From the NCBI GenBank assembly GCA_937904325.1, contig CALGTK010000186.1:1-64000 (forward strand): a stretch of 64,000 nucleotides of DNA. Reading direction: 5' to 3'. Position numbers and translations under genes: made by a program. Each line of letters opens with the position of its first letter. Positions within the stretch are counted from its first letter, which is position 1. The notes beneath the pieces were generated by a model, which had not been told where the DNA came from, did not search any database, and worked only from the letters and a program-made list of their open reading frames with translations. Shown in pieces: positions 11,241 through 20,492 of the stretch. The DNA comes from an uncultured Planctomyces sp. (GTDB taxonomy: Bacteria > Planctomycetota > Planctomycetia > Planctomycetales > Planctomycetaceae).

Positions 11241-11570
11241 TTAACCCAGGCATGTCGGTTGTTCATCGGACTGGCGAAAAAGCCCGATGTACAATTTCAT
11301 GATGCTCGAAAACGGCTCGATATTACTCTTTACGAGTAGGACTATCGGTTTATAGATGACTTCGACAGCCTTCCGAAAGGCGCCAACTTTCATCACATTG
11401 TAGATGCCGGCGACCGGCCCCGCAGACAACAGATAGAAGGCCAGAAATCCACATGCACTCAGAGTGGTCGCAGCGATTTTCTCACGACGCGCTGGTGTGC
11501 TGCTGGAATCCAAACTGTCGATCTTATCAGTAGGCTGTGAAATCGTTGCCATGCGACATTCCTTTTGCAT
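11241..11570 (-). CDS. Small hypothetical membrane protein
   Basis: 109-aa ORF directly upstream of and co-oriented with the PQQ-repeat gene; hydrophobic segment TTLSACGFLAFYLLSAGPVAGIYNVMK. Confidence 0.6.
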   Translation of the reverse strand: MQKECRMATISQPTDKIDSLDSSSTPARREKIAATTLSACGFLAFYLLSAGPVAGIYNVMKVGAFRKAVEVIYKPIVLLVKSNIEPFSSIMKLYIGLFRQSDEQPTCLG

Positions 11571-11681
11571 CCGTCGAAATTGATCGAATCAGGATTCTGG
11601 CCCGAGCAGACCGCGTCTCGCCATAGAACAAAAACTGAAGTTCGTCGACCAGCCGCGCAACGTATGACTTGACTCGACGTT

Positions 11682-14600
11682 ATGTATCTTATCCGAAGAG
11701 TTACTAGCCGTTTCCAGCCGAATCATCATCATATGACCAAAGCACTACAAGCAGATTTTGACGAATGTGATTACGAGCTGATGGCTCCTCCTGCATGTTG
11801 GAAGAAGACTGGTCACGAAGTAGTCAGCCCGCCAGGATTTGTCAGCGAAGACTTCCGTTCTTGTACTCACAATGCAGTTTTCAGCGGGCAGGACCGTCAC
11901 ACGATGAATATGCCGCTTCCATGCCCGGATAGCGCACTTCTACACGTCATTCGAAAAGGCAGCACCTCTCCAGAACAGGAACTGGAGATCGCACAGCATC
12001 TTGAGCAGTGTGCTCAGTGCCGGGCAGTTGTGGAGATGCTCAGCCTTGATGACGATTCTGACTCAGGAACTGAGCTGTCGATCGGAGAATCCGAACCGTT
12101 GCCGATCCCGCTCCATGTTGAAGCGAAACTGGCTGAGCTTCATCAGGAAGTTGCTGAAAAAGACGACGATCTGGCGGCCGCTGATTCACTCGACGCTGAA
12201 CATTCCGAACACACAAAAATCGGAACCGGCGACGGATTCGTTGTCGAATTGTGTCAGCCATCGTCGCATCCGGATTCGATTGGACGAATCGGTGACTACG
12301 ACCTGTTCGAGCGGATCGGCCGCGGCGGCATGGGAGTTGTCTACCGGGGGCGTGATTCACGACTCGGTCGCGACGTCGCACTGAAACTGCTGAAGCCAAA
12401 ATTCGCGGCAGACGGTCTGTTTGTCGAACGATTTCTGCGGGAAGCTCAAGCCGCCGCAGGCATCAACCATCGCAACGTGATTACCGTTCACGCAATCGAA
12501 TTTGTGGGCGGGATCCCGGTCATCGTGATGGAGTATGTAAATGGGGAATCGTTGCGTGCCAGGATTCGGCGACTTGGTCCGCTTCCACTCAGCGACGTAG
12601 CTCGACTGGGAAGTCAGATCGCTGACGGACTGGCCGCCGCTCACGACCAGAAGGTGACGCATCGTGATGTAAAACCCGCGAACATTCTGTTGATGGACGA
12701 AACGGACGAAGTTCGTATTACCGACTTTGGTCTGGCTCAAGCCGAAGGAGCATCGCGTTTAACTCGATCAGGAACGCTACTGGGCACACCTCGGTACATG
12801 TCGCCTGAACAGGCTCGCGGCGAAAAGACCAGCCCGGCGTCTGACCTCTTTTGTCTGGGCAGCGTAATTTACACGATGTGTGTGGGTCGCCCACCGTTCT
12901 CCGGTAAAAACCAGGGCGAAATAGTAACCGCTGTCGCTCACGCTAAAGTCGAAGAGATCGAGCAAATCGATCCGACACTACCGGCATGGCTAACGGCAGT
13001 AATCAGAAAACTGCACGCAAAGAAACCTGAAGACCGCTTCGAAGATGGACGGCAGGTTTCGTCAATTCTGAAGCATCCGAATCTCGCAACAGAAAATCCA
13101 GTCGGGGTTGGCACTGATGATGGATGGGACGATTTCACATCTCCCGAATTCGACGCCAACGCAACGGACTTTGTACGTGTCGCCGCTGAGACGGTCGTCG
13201 AATTTGACGGGATCGTCAACGAAGCATTGTCTGACGAAACTAGCTCGACGGTTCACCTGAATCATCGACGTCGAAGGTGGATGATTGCTGCTGCAGGATT
13301 GCTGACGACTTGTCTATTGATGCTGATTGTTGCTGGGCATCTTTCGTCGAATTCGGACGCTGATCCCTTTGGCGATCAGGCAGTCGACCCACAACGTGAG
13401 AGCGAACCGCAACCCGTAAAGAAAGAGGATCCATTACCTAACATCAACGCAGACGACAAAAACGGCGAGGTATTGCCGGACGATCTTCAGGATATCCTGC
13501 CCGACCTGTTCGTCCATGTTCTACCTGTCGACCGTTGGTACGAATCTCTTCCTGAAGCGATCGCTGCCGCTCCGGAAGGCGCCACAATCGAGATCGCATC
13601 AAATCGTAGCCTGCGTGTCGGGCAGATTCGGATTCGTCAGTCACTGACTATCAGGCCGGCAAGCGGTTCTTTTCCAAAGATTATCTCGAATCTCGATAAA
13701 CCAGCTCCTGCCAGCGGAGACGCGTTATTTTTAGTTGAGAAGGGTGAATTGACCGTCGAAGGCCTGTCGTTCGAGTGTCAGAGTCGCCCTCAAAAAGGGG
13801 CAGGCCAGCGTTACCCGGATCATGCACGACAGACTGCGATCCGATGTAAAGGTGGTACTGTGAAGATGACTCACTGCCGAGTCCGCATGTCACCAGGCCT
13901 GCGCTTGCAGGTCGGTATCGCGGCGGATGATGCCAAACAGGTCGATATCCGAGGCTGCGAGTTTTTTGGTGGCAGTGCCGTCAGCTGGTACGCTCCCACA
14001 GCGGGCAAGTGCAGGATCAACAATTGTGTTTCCGTTGGTCGAACCGGATTAGTTCTGCGGTGCAACGGAAGTGTAGGCGCACGCGTTATGATTGATCGTT
14101 CGACGTTTATTAACGAACACACTCTTATGTTGCTTGTACCCCCGCGAGATGACCTGCTGGCAACGAATCTCACATCGAGGCCAAGGGGCATCGACTTTGC
14201 AATTCGTAATACACTGATCGACTCGAGACTTTCTGTGGTCCTTCGTCGTGGCGTACCGCAGCGAGCGTCGGAGCAGCAGGCTCCCTTTCTGAAACCATTT
14301 GAGCTGCGAAACATCAAAGAACCTTCATTAATTTCCTGGATCGGCGACCACAACGTATACGACGCCCCGCAAGGATTCCGTTCGTACATGGCCGCTCGCG
14401 AGACCGTGCGTGAGCAAGAGTCTCTGCATGACGACTGGAAACGGCTCTGGGGCGGAAATGACGATACATCGCGACTCGGCGAAATACGTATCGATGGCGG
14501 CCGCCAGTCATTTGATGAGTCGATGCAGAAAGCAAATGATGCCAAATCGCTCCGTATTACCTGGATTGAAAACGGTCGATCCACGCCGCCAGACTCAGTC

Positions 14601-14690
14601 CCCGGCGCCTTCACCGGTGTCATTGGGCCTGGAACAGGCTACGAAAACTGGCGACACACAGCGCGAGCCATACAATGGCGAGCCGAGTAA
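11682..14690 (+). CDS. Hanks-type Ser/Thr protein kinase with N-terminal Cys-rich (HC2-like) segment, a TM helix and a C-terminal beta-helix-like ectodomain; true start may be ATG 11904
   Basis: GRGGMGVVYRGRD, HRDVKPANILL, DFGLAQ, GTPRYMSPEQ motifs; 'HLEQCAQCRAVVEML'; TM WMIAAAGLLTTCLLMLIVAG; 'SLPEAIAAAPEGATIEIASNRSLRVGQIRIRQSLTIRPASG'. Confidence 0.9.
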   Translation: MYLIRRVTSRFQPNHHHMTKALQADFDECDYELMAPPACWKKTGHEVVSPPGFVSEDFRSCTHNAVFSGQDRHTMNMPLPCPDSALLHVIRKGSTSPEQELEIAQHLEQCAQCRAVVEMLSLDDDSDSGTELSIGESEPLPIPLHVEAKLAELHQEVAEKDDDLAAADSLDAEHSEHTKIGTGDGFVVELCQPSSHPDSIGRIGDYDLFERIGRGGMGVVYRGRDSRLGRDVALKLLKPKFAADGLFVERFLREAQAAAGINHRNVITVHAIEFVGGIPVIVMEYVNGESLRARIRRLGPLPLSDVARLGSQIADGLAAAHDQKVTHRDVKPANILLMDETDEVRITDFGLAQAEGASRLTRSGTLLGTPRYMSPEQARGEKTSPASDLFCLGSVIYTMCVGRPPFSGKNQGEIVTAVAHAKVEEIEQIDPTLPAWLTAVIRKLHAKKPEDRFEDGRQVSSILKHPNLATENPVGVGTDDGWDDFTSPEFDANATDFVRVAAETVVEFDGIVNEALSDETSSTVHLNHRRRRWMIAAAGLLTTCLLMLIVAGHLSSNSDADPFGDQAVDPQRESEPQPVKKEDPLPNINADDKNGEVLPDDLQDILPDLFVHVLPVDRWYESLPEAIAAAPEGATIEIASNRSLRVGQIRIRQSLTIRPASGSFPKIISNLDKPAPASGDALFLVEKGELTVEGLSFECQSRPQKGAGQRYPDHARQTAIRCKGGTVKMTHCRVRMSPGLRLQVGIAADDAKQVDIRGCEFFGGSAVSWYAPTAGKCRINNCVSVGRTGLVLRCNGSVGARVMIDRSTFINEHTLMLLVPPRDDLLATNLTSRPRGIDFAIRNTLIDSRLSVVLRRGVPQRASEQQAPFLKPFELRNIKEPSLISWIGDHNVYDAPQGFRSYMAARETVREQESLHDDWKRLWGGNDDTSRLGEIRIDGGRQSFDESMQKANDAKSLRITWIENGRSTPPDSVPGAFTGVIGPGTGYENWRHTARAIQWRAE

Positions 14691-14770
14691 GAACAGGCCT
14701 CCCGAGCGACTCACTTGCTGACATTTCGAGCTGATGTATTGCTTCCCCGACGAATAATACCAAGGCTACT

Positions 14771-14959
14771 TTAGCCGTCGGTTGGTTCCTTCTTCTTCGA
14801 CTTTTTCTCTTTGCTCGGCAGTCGGCCTGCGTCTCGCAGGGCTTTTCGTAAAATGAAATCCAGTTGACCGTTGGTACTTCGCAAGTCGTCCTCGGCCCAA
14901 CGCCGCAGCAGGCTCAGGATCTTCGGGTCGGTTCGCAGCAGGAATGATTCTCGAGCCAT
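14771..14959 (-). CDS. Arc/ribbon-helix-helix-like small DNA-binding protein
   Basis: 62 aa 'MARESFLLRTDPKILSLLRRWAEDDLRSTNGQLDFILRKALRDAGRL', an RHH-like pattern; lies directly downstream of the SPFH gene. Confidence 0.75.
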   Translation of the reverse strand: MARESFLLRTDPKILSLLRRWAEDDLRSTNGQLDFILRKALRDAGRLPSKEKKSKKKEPTDG

Positions 14960-15068
14960 TCGATGTCTGTTTCATTTTAGTGGAACAAAGTCCCAGCCTG
15001 GTTAAATCAAAGCCGGCACTCGCTTCTTTTCAACCTGGTGTTTTCTTCTTAATCGGTCGCGGTACAGA

Positions 15069-16007
15069 TTAGTTGTGCAGCGTGCCTGTGTTAACGACGG
15101 GTTGTGTGTGTCCGCCGCTGCAAAGCACGACGAGCAGGTTCGAAACCATCGTTGCTTTGCGGTCCTCGTCAAGTTCCACAATTCCGTCTTTTTCCAGGTG
15201 TTGAAGAGCCATGTCGACCATGCCAACCGCTCCTTCAACGATCTTGGTTCGTGCGGCGACAACGGCTTGAGCCTGCTGACGCTGCAACATTGCTGCCGCA
15301 ATTTCTGGAGCATAAGCCAGGTGGCTGAGACGAGCTTCGATCACCTCAATGCCCGCCTTGTCGAGACGCTCCTGGATATCTTTTTTAAGTTGCTCGCAGA
15401 CTTCTACCGGATTCCCACGAAGCGAGATCGTTGAATCATCACTGTCGTAAGGATGGCGGCTGGCAAGTACTCGCAAAGCGGCTTCGCTTTGCACTTCCAT
15501 AAAGTTTTCGTAGTCGTCCACTTCAAACAAAACTTCGGCAGTATCGACCACTCGCCAAACCACGACCGCTGAGATGTCGACAGGGTTTCCGTCGCTGTCG
15601 TTTACTTTAGAAGGTCTGCCGCCGGACCGACTACTCGGCGTCACAACCTGCCCGGCTTCATTCTTCTTTTCCGGTGTCGTCGTCGAGCCAGTTTCGAAGT
15701 TACGGACACGTAACGACAGTTTCTTCTTTGAGTAGAACGGAATGACCCAATAGAAGCCAGACTCTTTCACCGAACCCTTATAAGAGCCGAACAAGAGGAG
15801 CACTCGCGATTGATTAGGGGCAATCGCCATGAATCCAAACAAGCTTATAACTGCGGCCACGGTCGTCGCGATTCCACCTATGATTGGAAACGGATTCCCC
15901 ACATTGATTCCGTAAACAAAGAGTGCAGAGCCTCCGAATAACGTTCCGAGAACACCAGCCAGTACTGGCCAGCCGGACATTGGACGATAGGTTTTTTCTG
16001 AATGCAT
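15069..16007 (-). CDS. SPFH/Band 7 domain membrane protein
   Basis: Two N-terminal TM segments, then 'VNDSDGNPVDISAVVVWRVVDTAEVLFEVDDYENFMEVQSEAALRVLASRHPYD...GIEVIEARLSHLAYAPEIAAAMLQRQQAQAVVAARTKIVEGAV'. Confidence 0.92.
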   Translation of the reverse strand: MHSEKTYRPMSGWPVLAGVLGTLFGGSALFVYGINVGNPFPIIGGIATTVAAVISLFGFMAIAPNQSRVLLLFGSYKGSVKESGFYWVIPFYSKKKLSLRVRNFETGSTTTPEKKNEAGQVVTPSSRSGGRPSKVNDSDGNPVDISAVVVWRVVDTAEVLFEVDDYENFMEVQSEAALRVLASRHPYDSDDSTISLRGNPVEVCEQLKKDIQERLDKAGIEVIEARLSHLAYAPEIAAAMLQRQQAQAVVAARTKIVEGAVGMVDMALQHLEKDGIVELDEDRKATMVSNLLVVLCSGGHTQPVVNTGTLHN

Positions 16008-16043
16008 AGCTCTGTTCCTGCCTTCAAGAGGGAGTCCGCTATA

Positions 16044-16070
16044 GATATCGATATGATATCACTTTGATAT
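16044..16070. promoter_or_regulatory. Cluster of four GATAT motifs upstream of the SPFH-RHH pair (candidate operator)
   Basis: GATATC-GATAT-GATATC-acttt-GATAT; motif starts at 16044, 16050, 16055, 16066; 37-63 nt upstream of the SPFH start codon. Confidence 0.35.
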
Positions 16071-16433
16071 GTAACATCAACGACCGGTTTATCAGGTGGA
16101 TCACGCTTTCGCCTGAGAAAACGAAAATTGATTCTGCCATCGAAAGCGTCGTTTTCGAACGTCGCTTCGACTTTCGTCATTCAAGCAGCGGCTATCTCAG
16201 CGCATGTGATGCCGAAACGGAGCTACCAGTCTGGTAGTCGACGAACGGTAAGCTGACGAATTCTGGGCCAACACACACAGAACTCGATTGTGGGCCGCGG
16301 CAGAACTAACCCACAGCGACTCGGCGCGCTGGTTGCTGGAAAGCGCTAAATGGACGGAACCACGCGTCCCTGAAACGTAAATTTGCTGTGAACAGGTTCC
16401 TCAGCAACCGCGAGTAACTGTGCGACGCGGAGT

Positions 16434-17696
16434 CTACTTGCTTGCTTTAGAGCCGATGCAGAAGAGGTGCTCGGCAGAGCGAATGTAGAAGTGGCCCTGC
16501 GACACAGCCATCGACGCCAGGCAGTTTTCGCCGATGTCGTTTCTGGCGATTTCGTCGTACTTTTCACCTGGACGAAGAACGAGCGTCACTCCGTCTTCCG
16601 AGAGGACAAATATCTTGCCTTCGGCAAATACGGGGGACGCGGAATGCACACCTTCCAGTCGCTTCATCCAGACGACTTTCCCGGAAGACGCTTCCAGGCA
16701 ATGCAGAATATTGTCGCGAGTGATCGAGTAAACGTGAGGGGCAACATAGAGCAGCGATGCGAGTGCTGATACGCCTTTCGTCTGCTCCCAGGCGATGTGC
16801 GATTTTGTGATATCGCCTTTCCCGCCGAGCCGTATCGCGCGAGTCGTCGGCGCTTCGAAACCGGACGACGTGAAGATCAGTCCGGCACCAACAACCGGCG
16901 ACGGAGTGACGCCTTCACCCTGGCTGTAAATCGACCAGATTCGTTCGCCGGTTTGCACGTCAAAACCTTGAACCCGGTCACCTCCAGCAGTGACGATTTG
17001 ATTCCCGCCTTCAACCAGAATTGGAGTGACGTGTCCCACGCGAGACTCGCCGCGTTTGCCTTTCCAATTGACAGCTCCGGTCTGCGCGTCAAGCGCCAGG
17101 ACGACGGCGTTCTTCCAGGGAATCTTCCAACCCAGTTTGCTTTCCTCTTTACTGCTCCCATCAAACGGCATAATGAGTTGCCCATCAGCAAGAACCGGTG
17201 AAGCTCCAAGACCATGCAGGCTGAAGAACTTCATTTCCTGGCTCTTCCACACAGGCTGTCCGCTAAGGTCAACGGCCGCCACAGTGCCATCGTAAAAGAC
17301 CGCGTAAACTCGCTCGCCGTCGGTGACTGGTGTCGGAGTGGCGAACGAATTCTGCCGTCGCATCGGGCCTGTCTTCTGGCGATGCACTTCTGTGTTCCAG
17401 GAAACGCTGCCGTCCTTCCGATTGACACAAACAATGCGACAGGAGACGCCTTCTTCAGTAGCCGTCGTCAGGAAAATTTGATCCCCGTACACGATCGGCG
17501 ATGACCAGCCTTTACCGGGAATACTCGTTTTCCAGGCGACGTGATCGTCAGCCGACCACTTGACCGGCAGGTTGACTTCACTGGAGGTGCCCTGACCATT
17601 CGGGCCTCGGAAACGCACCCAGTTTTCGGCACTGACTGAGTCGCCTGTCGTCAGAAGCAGAGCTATGCAACTCAGAAAATTGAAGGCTCGGACCAT
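16434..17696 (-). CDS. Secreted PQQ-like beta-propeller repeat protein
   Basis: Signal peptide MVRAFNFLSCIALLLTTGDSVSAENWVRFRGPNGQGTSSE; repeats 'ALDAQTGAVNWKGKRGESRVGH', 'GFDVQTGERIWSIYSQ'. ORF track extends to 17930, but the signal-peptide start is at 17696. Confidence 0.9.
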   Translation of the reverse strand: MVRAFNFLSCIALLLTTGDSVSAENWVRFRGPNGQGTSSEVNLPVKWSADDHVAWKTSIPGKGWSSPIVYGDQIFLTTATEEGVSCRIVCVNRKDGSVSWNTEVHRQKTGPMRRQNSFATPTPVTDGERVYAVFYDGTVAAVDLSGQPVWKSQEMKFFSLHGLGASPVLADGQLIMPFDGSSKEESKLGWKIPWKNAVVLALDAQTGAVNWKGKRGESRVGHVTPILVEGGNQIVTAGGDRVQGFDVQTGERIWSIYSQGEGVTPSPVVGAGLIFTSSGFEAPTTRAIRLGGKGDITKSHIAWEQTKGVSALASLLYVAPHVYSITRDNILHCLEASSGKVVWMKRLEGVHSASPVFAEGKIFVLSEDGVTLVLRPGEKYDEIARNDIGENCLASMAVSQGHFYIRSAEHLFCIGSKASK

Positions 17697-18509
17697 GATC
17701 ACAGTCTCCGGTTGATCACCATTAAGAATCGGCACATTTTTGTACGGAATTACTGTAGCTGATCGGGGGGAATCTAAGGAGTGAGCGGCCACTTGTTCAG
17801 CTGCGTGAAAAGCTATTGTCAGCTCTGACGTGATCACGTTGAACGCTAACTCGATACGCCAAGGCATCGAGCGGCCTGTTCTCATCCAGTTCGGTCGTCC
17901 TGCCGAATTCGTGGACAAGGTCGTCGACAACGCCCAGGTAGCCGGCTCGCAAACCTAAGACGACGGTGCCGTCATCATATCGGATTTCAACAGACAAGCG
18001 TGCACGCTTGAAAGCCGTGATAGCAGCCTCGCAAACTTCGCGTCTGGAAACGCTCCTGGTCCCGAGAATCCAGTATCCTCAATACTCGACAAACAAGAAA
18101 TCACAGTGGACCTTCTGAATCACGTCCAGAATGCCATGATCAGTCTGTTGTTTCAATTGGTGTACTGGTACAGCTATTGAATTCATCCCCGTTGATTCAG
18201 CGCGGCGGTGTTTGTCAACCTGAGATGTAAGTAAACAAGTCGTCATCGCCAGGTAGCCCGAAATCAGCAAAGTCGTTGAGACATGCTTGCCGGTTCTTCC
18301 GGCACGAAAGCCGTTTCCCTCAATCTGCGTCCGAGGCATGTGCCTTACGGAACGACATTGGCCGGGAATCTTTTCAGAACTCGACACGTTTTCGGCAAAC
18401 GCAGGAGCAGCGGAGTTCCGTCCGCACGAATTCGCTACGCATTCCAGTCAGGCAAGCGAGCATTCCTTCGTGGTGGCTCAATAGCTAGTTGCGCCGGGCC
18501 TTTGATTCG

Positions 18510-20492
18510 TCAGGCCTGTTGCCTTCGTCTGAAGGGGCAAACGAACGCGAAGAACAATGCTCCAACACAGCAGCCTTGAGCGAACCAGTCGCCGTGGGCG
18601 ACATAGAAGCTGCTGCGTGAGTCAAGTGGCACATCCGTGATAACTGCCGCATTCAGCGACTTGCGAAGTTTTCCGGTCGCTGGGTCTCGCATTGTCGAGA
18701 TCAGATCTGCTTCTGTTTCGGCGTTGCCATTGATAAATACGTCGGGTTCAGTCAACACGCCGTCGCCGTCGATCACCGCTGAGATACCAGTATTAGCCGC
18801 TCGCACCAGAGGCGTACGAGTCTCAACAGCTCGGAACGACGCCGTAATAAGATGCTGTTCGAGCGCGCTGGAACCGCTCGACGAACCGTCTTCCATCACG
18901 TGAACGAACCAGCCATCATTCGTTTGGTTCACAAAGATATCGATCGACTGATCGGTTGCATTTGCGTCCTTAGCGATACCACTGACGAGATGTGGGACGG
19001 TGTCTTCAAAACAGATGATTGGCGAGAAATTCCAGCCGCCATACTTGAAGACTTTGGCCGATGCCCCTTTCGCAAGCCCGCCGCTATCACCCAACGGGCT
19101 GAGCGCTGCAAGGAACGGAAGCTCCTCTTTCAGGGGTGTGTATTCACCATAAAGTACTCGGTGCATTTTGTCATATCGCTCACCGATACCCTCATTGGGC
19201 GTCACCATGACCGACGAATTGAATCTTTTGATGTTCTGCTGACCGGCGACCCAAGTATCGATTCCAATCATCATTGCTGCGTTCGCTCGTTCACTCATAG
19301 CCTGCAACGTTGTCCGTACCGCCGGGTCGTGCCAGGCTTTCATCCAGCGGTTCTGCTCCGTGCTGTCGACGGGCGGCGCCATTGACAGCAGGTGAGCTTC
19401 CTCGACACCGGGCTCAACGATCTGCAGTGGCCATCGAAACATTGTTTCGGGCCAGACGATCAGGTCCGGTTGATGTTTGACAGCCATCCCTGTCAAAGCG
19501 TCGTGGTAATGAAAGATCGTTTGGTATTCATCGGTCGAATGCTTCAGCCTCACCGGAAAGTTTCCCTGAATCAAGGCAACTCGTGGTCCGGGTTTGAAGT
19601 CGGCCTGTGACCGTCGGACGGCTCCATAGACAAATGCGGCGGCGACGACTGCCAGCGTGATCCCGACGTTCAACCACGGCCGACGGAATTCTGCTCGGCT
19701 CGAATTCTGAATGACGATTTCGCCTTTTGGCAGATGAGCGAAGTCGGCTGGCACCGCGACCGGCGGGAACATCTTCAGGCCTTCGAGCCACGCGAGAGGC
19801 ACCAGACCGGCGACGCACGTGCCGACAAGCGTCACGATAAAGCTGACTCCGTAAGCGCCGACCAGATCACTTACCTGGATCATTTCCGGCCAGGCGTACT
19901 GAGTGTGCCCCATAAAATACCAGGCAAAACCGGTCATCAATATCGCTCGCAGATACTCAAGTCCTGTCCAGACGACTGGGACAGCCACCAGCAGCGGAAT
20001 CCTCAGTCGATGGACTGCTCCTCGCGAAATTGCAGTGCAAACTGGAAAGTACATCGCCAGATAAATCGACAACGCCACCCAGGGAATATACATCGACGGA
20101 TCGCCCAGCCGCATCCATTGCAAAGTGGCTAACGACCAGACCAGACCGGAAGCGTAAAGCACCGGGTACATAAGCCGTGTCGGACGTTCAAGCCGGACGA
20201 GCACGATCATCGGAGACAGTGCAATCCAGCCAAGCCATCCCCAGTCGATCGGCGTAAAACTACTCCACAGCAGAACGGATGTCGTCAGTGTGCAGGCGAC
20301 AGCTCCTCGAGCGGGAGCCGGGGCGGAACGAGCGGCTTCGATGATCTCTCGAACCGTTGGCTCGTGCCGTTTCGCTGGCGCGGGGTTCATCGTTGAGGAC
20401 TGTCCGGTCGACGGGGTCTGAGGCAGGATTTGCGTGGCCATTGCATCCATCCATGGAGCGTAGGAAGCGTGCGTTCGACTTAAGCATTCCAA
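18510..20492 (-). CDS. lnt: Apolipoprotein N-acyltransferase; start uncertain
   Basis: Multiple N-terminal TM helices, then a nitrilase-like domain: 'LIVWPETMFRWPL', 'YDKMHRVLYGEYTPLKEELPFLAAL', 'FSPIICFEDTVPHLV', 'FVNQTNDGWF'. Confidence 0.88.
   Translation of the reverse strand: MECLSRTHASYAPWMDAMATQILPQTPSTGQSSTMNPAPAKRHEPTVREIIEAARSAPAPARGAVACTLTTSVLLWSSFTPIDWGWLGWIALSPMIVLVRLERPTRLMYPVLYASGLVWSLATLQWMRLGDPSMYIPWVALSIYLAMYFPVCTAISRGAVHRLRIPLLVAVPVVWTGLEYLRAILMTGFAWYFMGHTQYAWPEMIQVSDLVGAYGVSFIVTLVGTCVAGLVPLAWLEGLKMFPPVAVPADFAHLPKGEIVIQNSSRAEFRRPWLNVGITLAVVAAAFVYGAVRRSQADFKPGPRVALIQGNFPVRLKHSTDEYQTIFHYHDALTGMAVKHQPDLIVWPETMFRWPLQIVEPGVEEAHLLSMAPPVDSTEQNRWMKAWHDPAVRTTLQAMSERANAAMMIGIDTWVAGQQNIKRFNSSVMVTPNEGIGERYDKMHRVLYGEYTPLKEELPFLAALSPLGDSGGLAKGASAKVFKYGGWNFSPIICFEDTVPHLVSGIAKDANATDQSIDIFVNQTNDGWFVHVMEDGSSSGSSALEQHLITASFRAVETRTPLVRAANTGISAVIDGDGVLTEPDVFINGNAETEADLISTMRDPATGKLRKSLNAAVITDVPLDSRSSFYVAHGDWFAQGCCVGALFFAFVCPFRRRQQA

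Noticed and set aside
15878-16180. 100-aa ORF overlapping the SPFH start and its upstream region
   Set aside because: Overlaps the SPFH N-terminus in another frame and runs through the GATAT block; no family resemblance.
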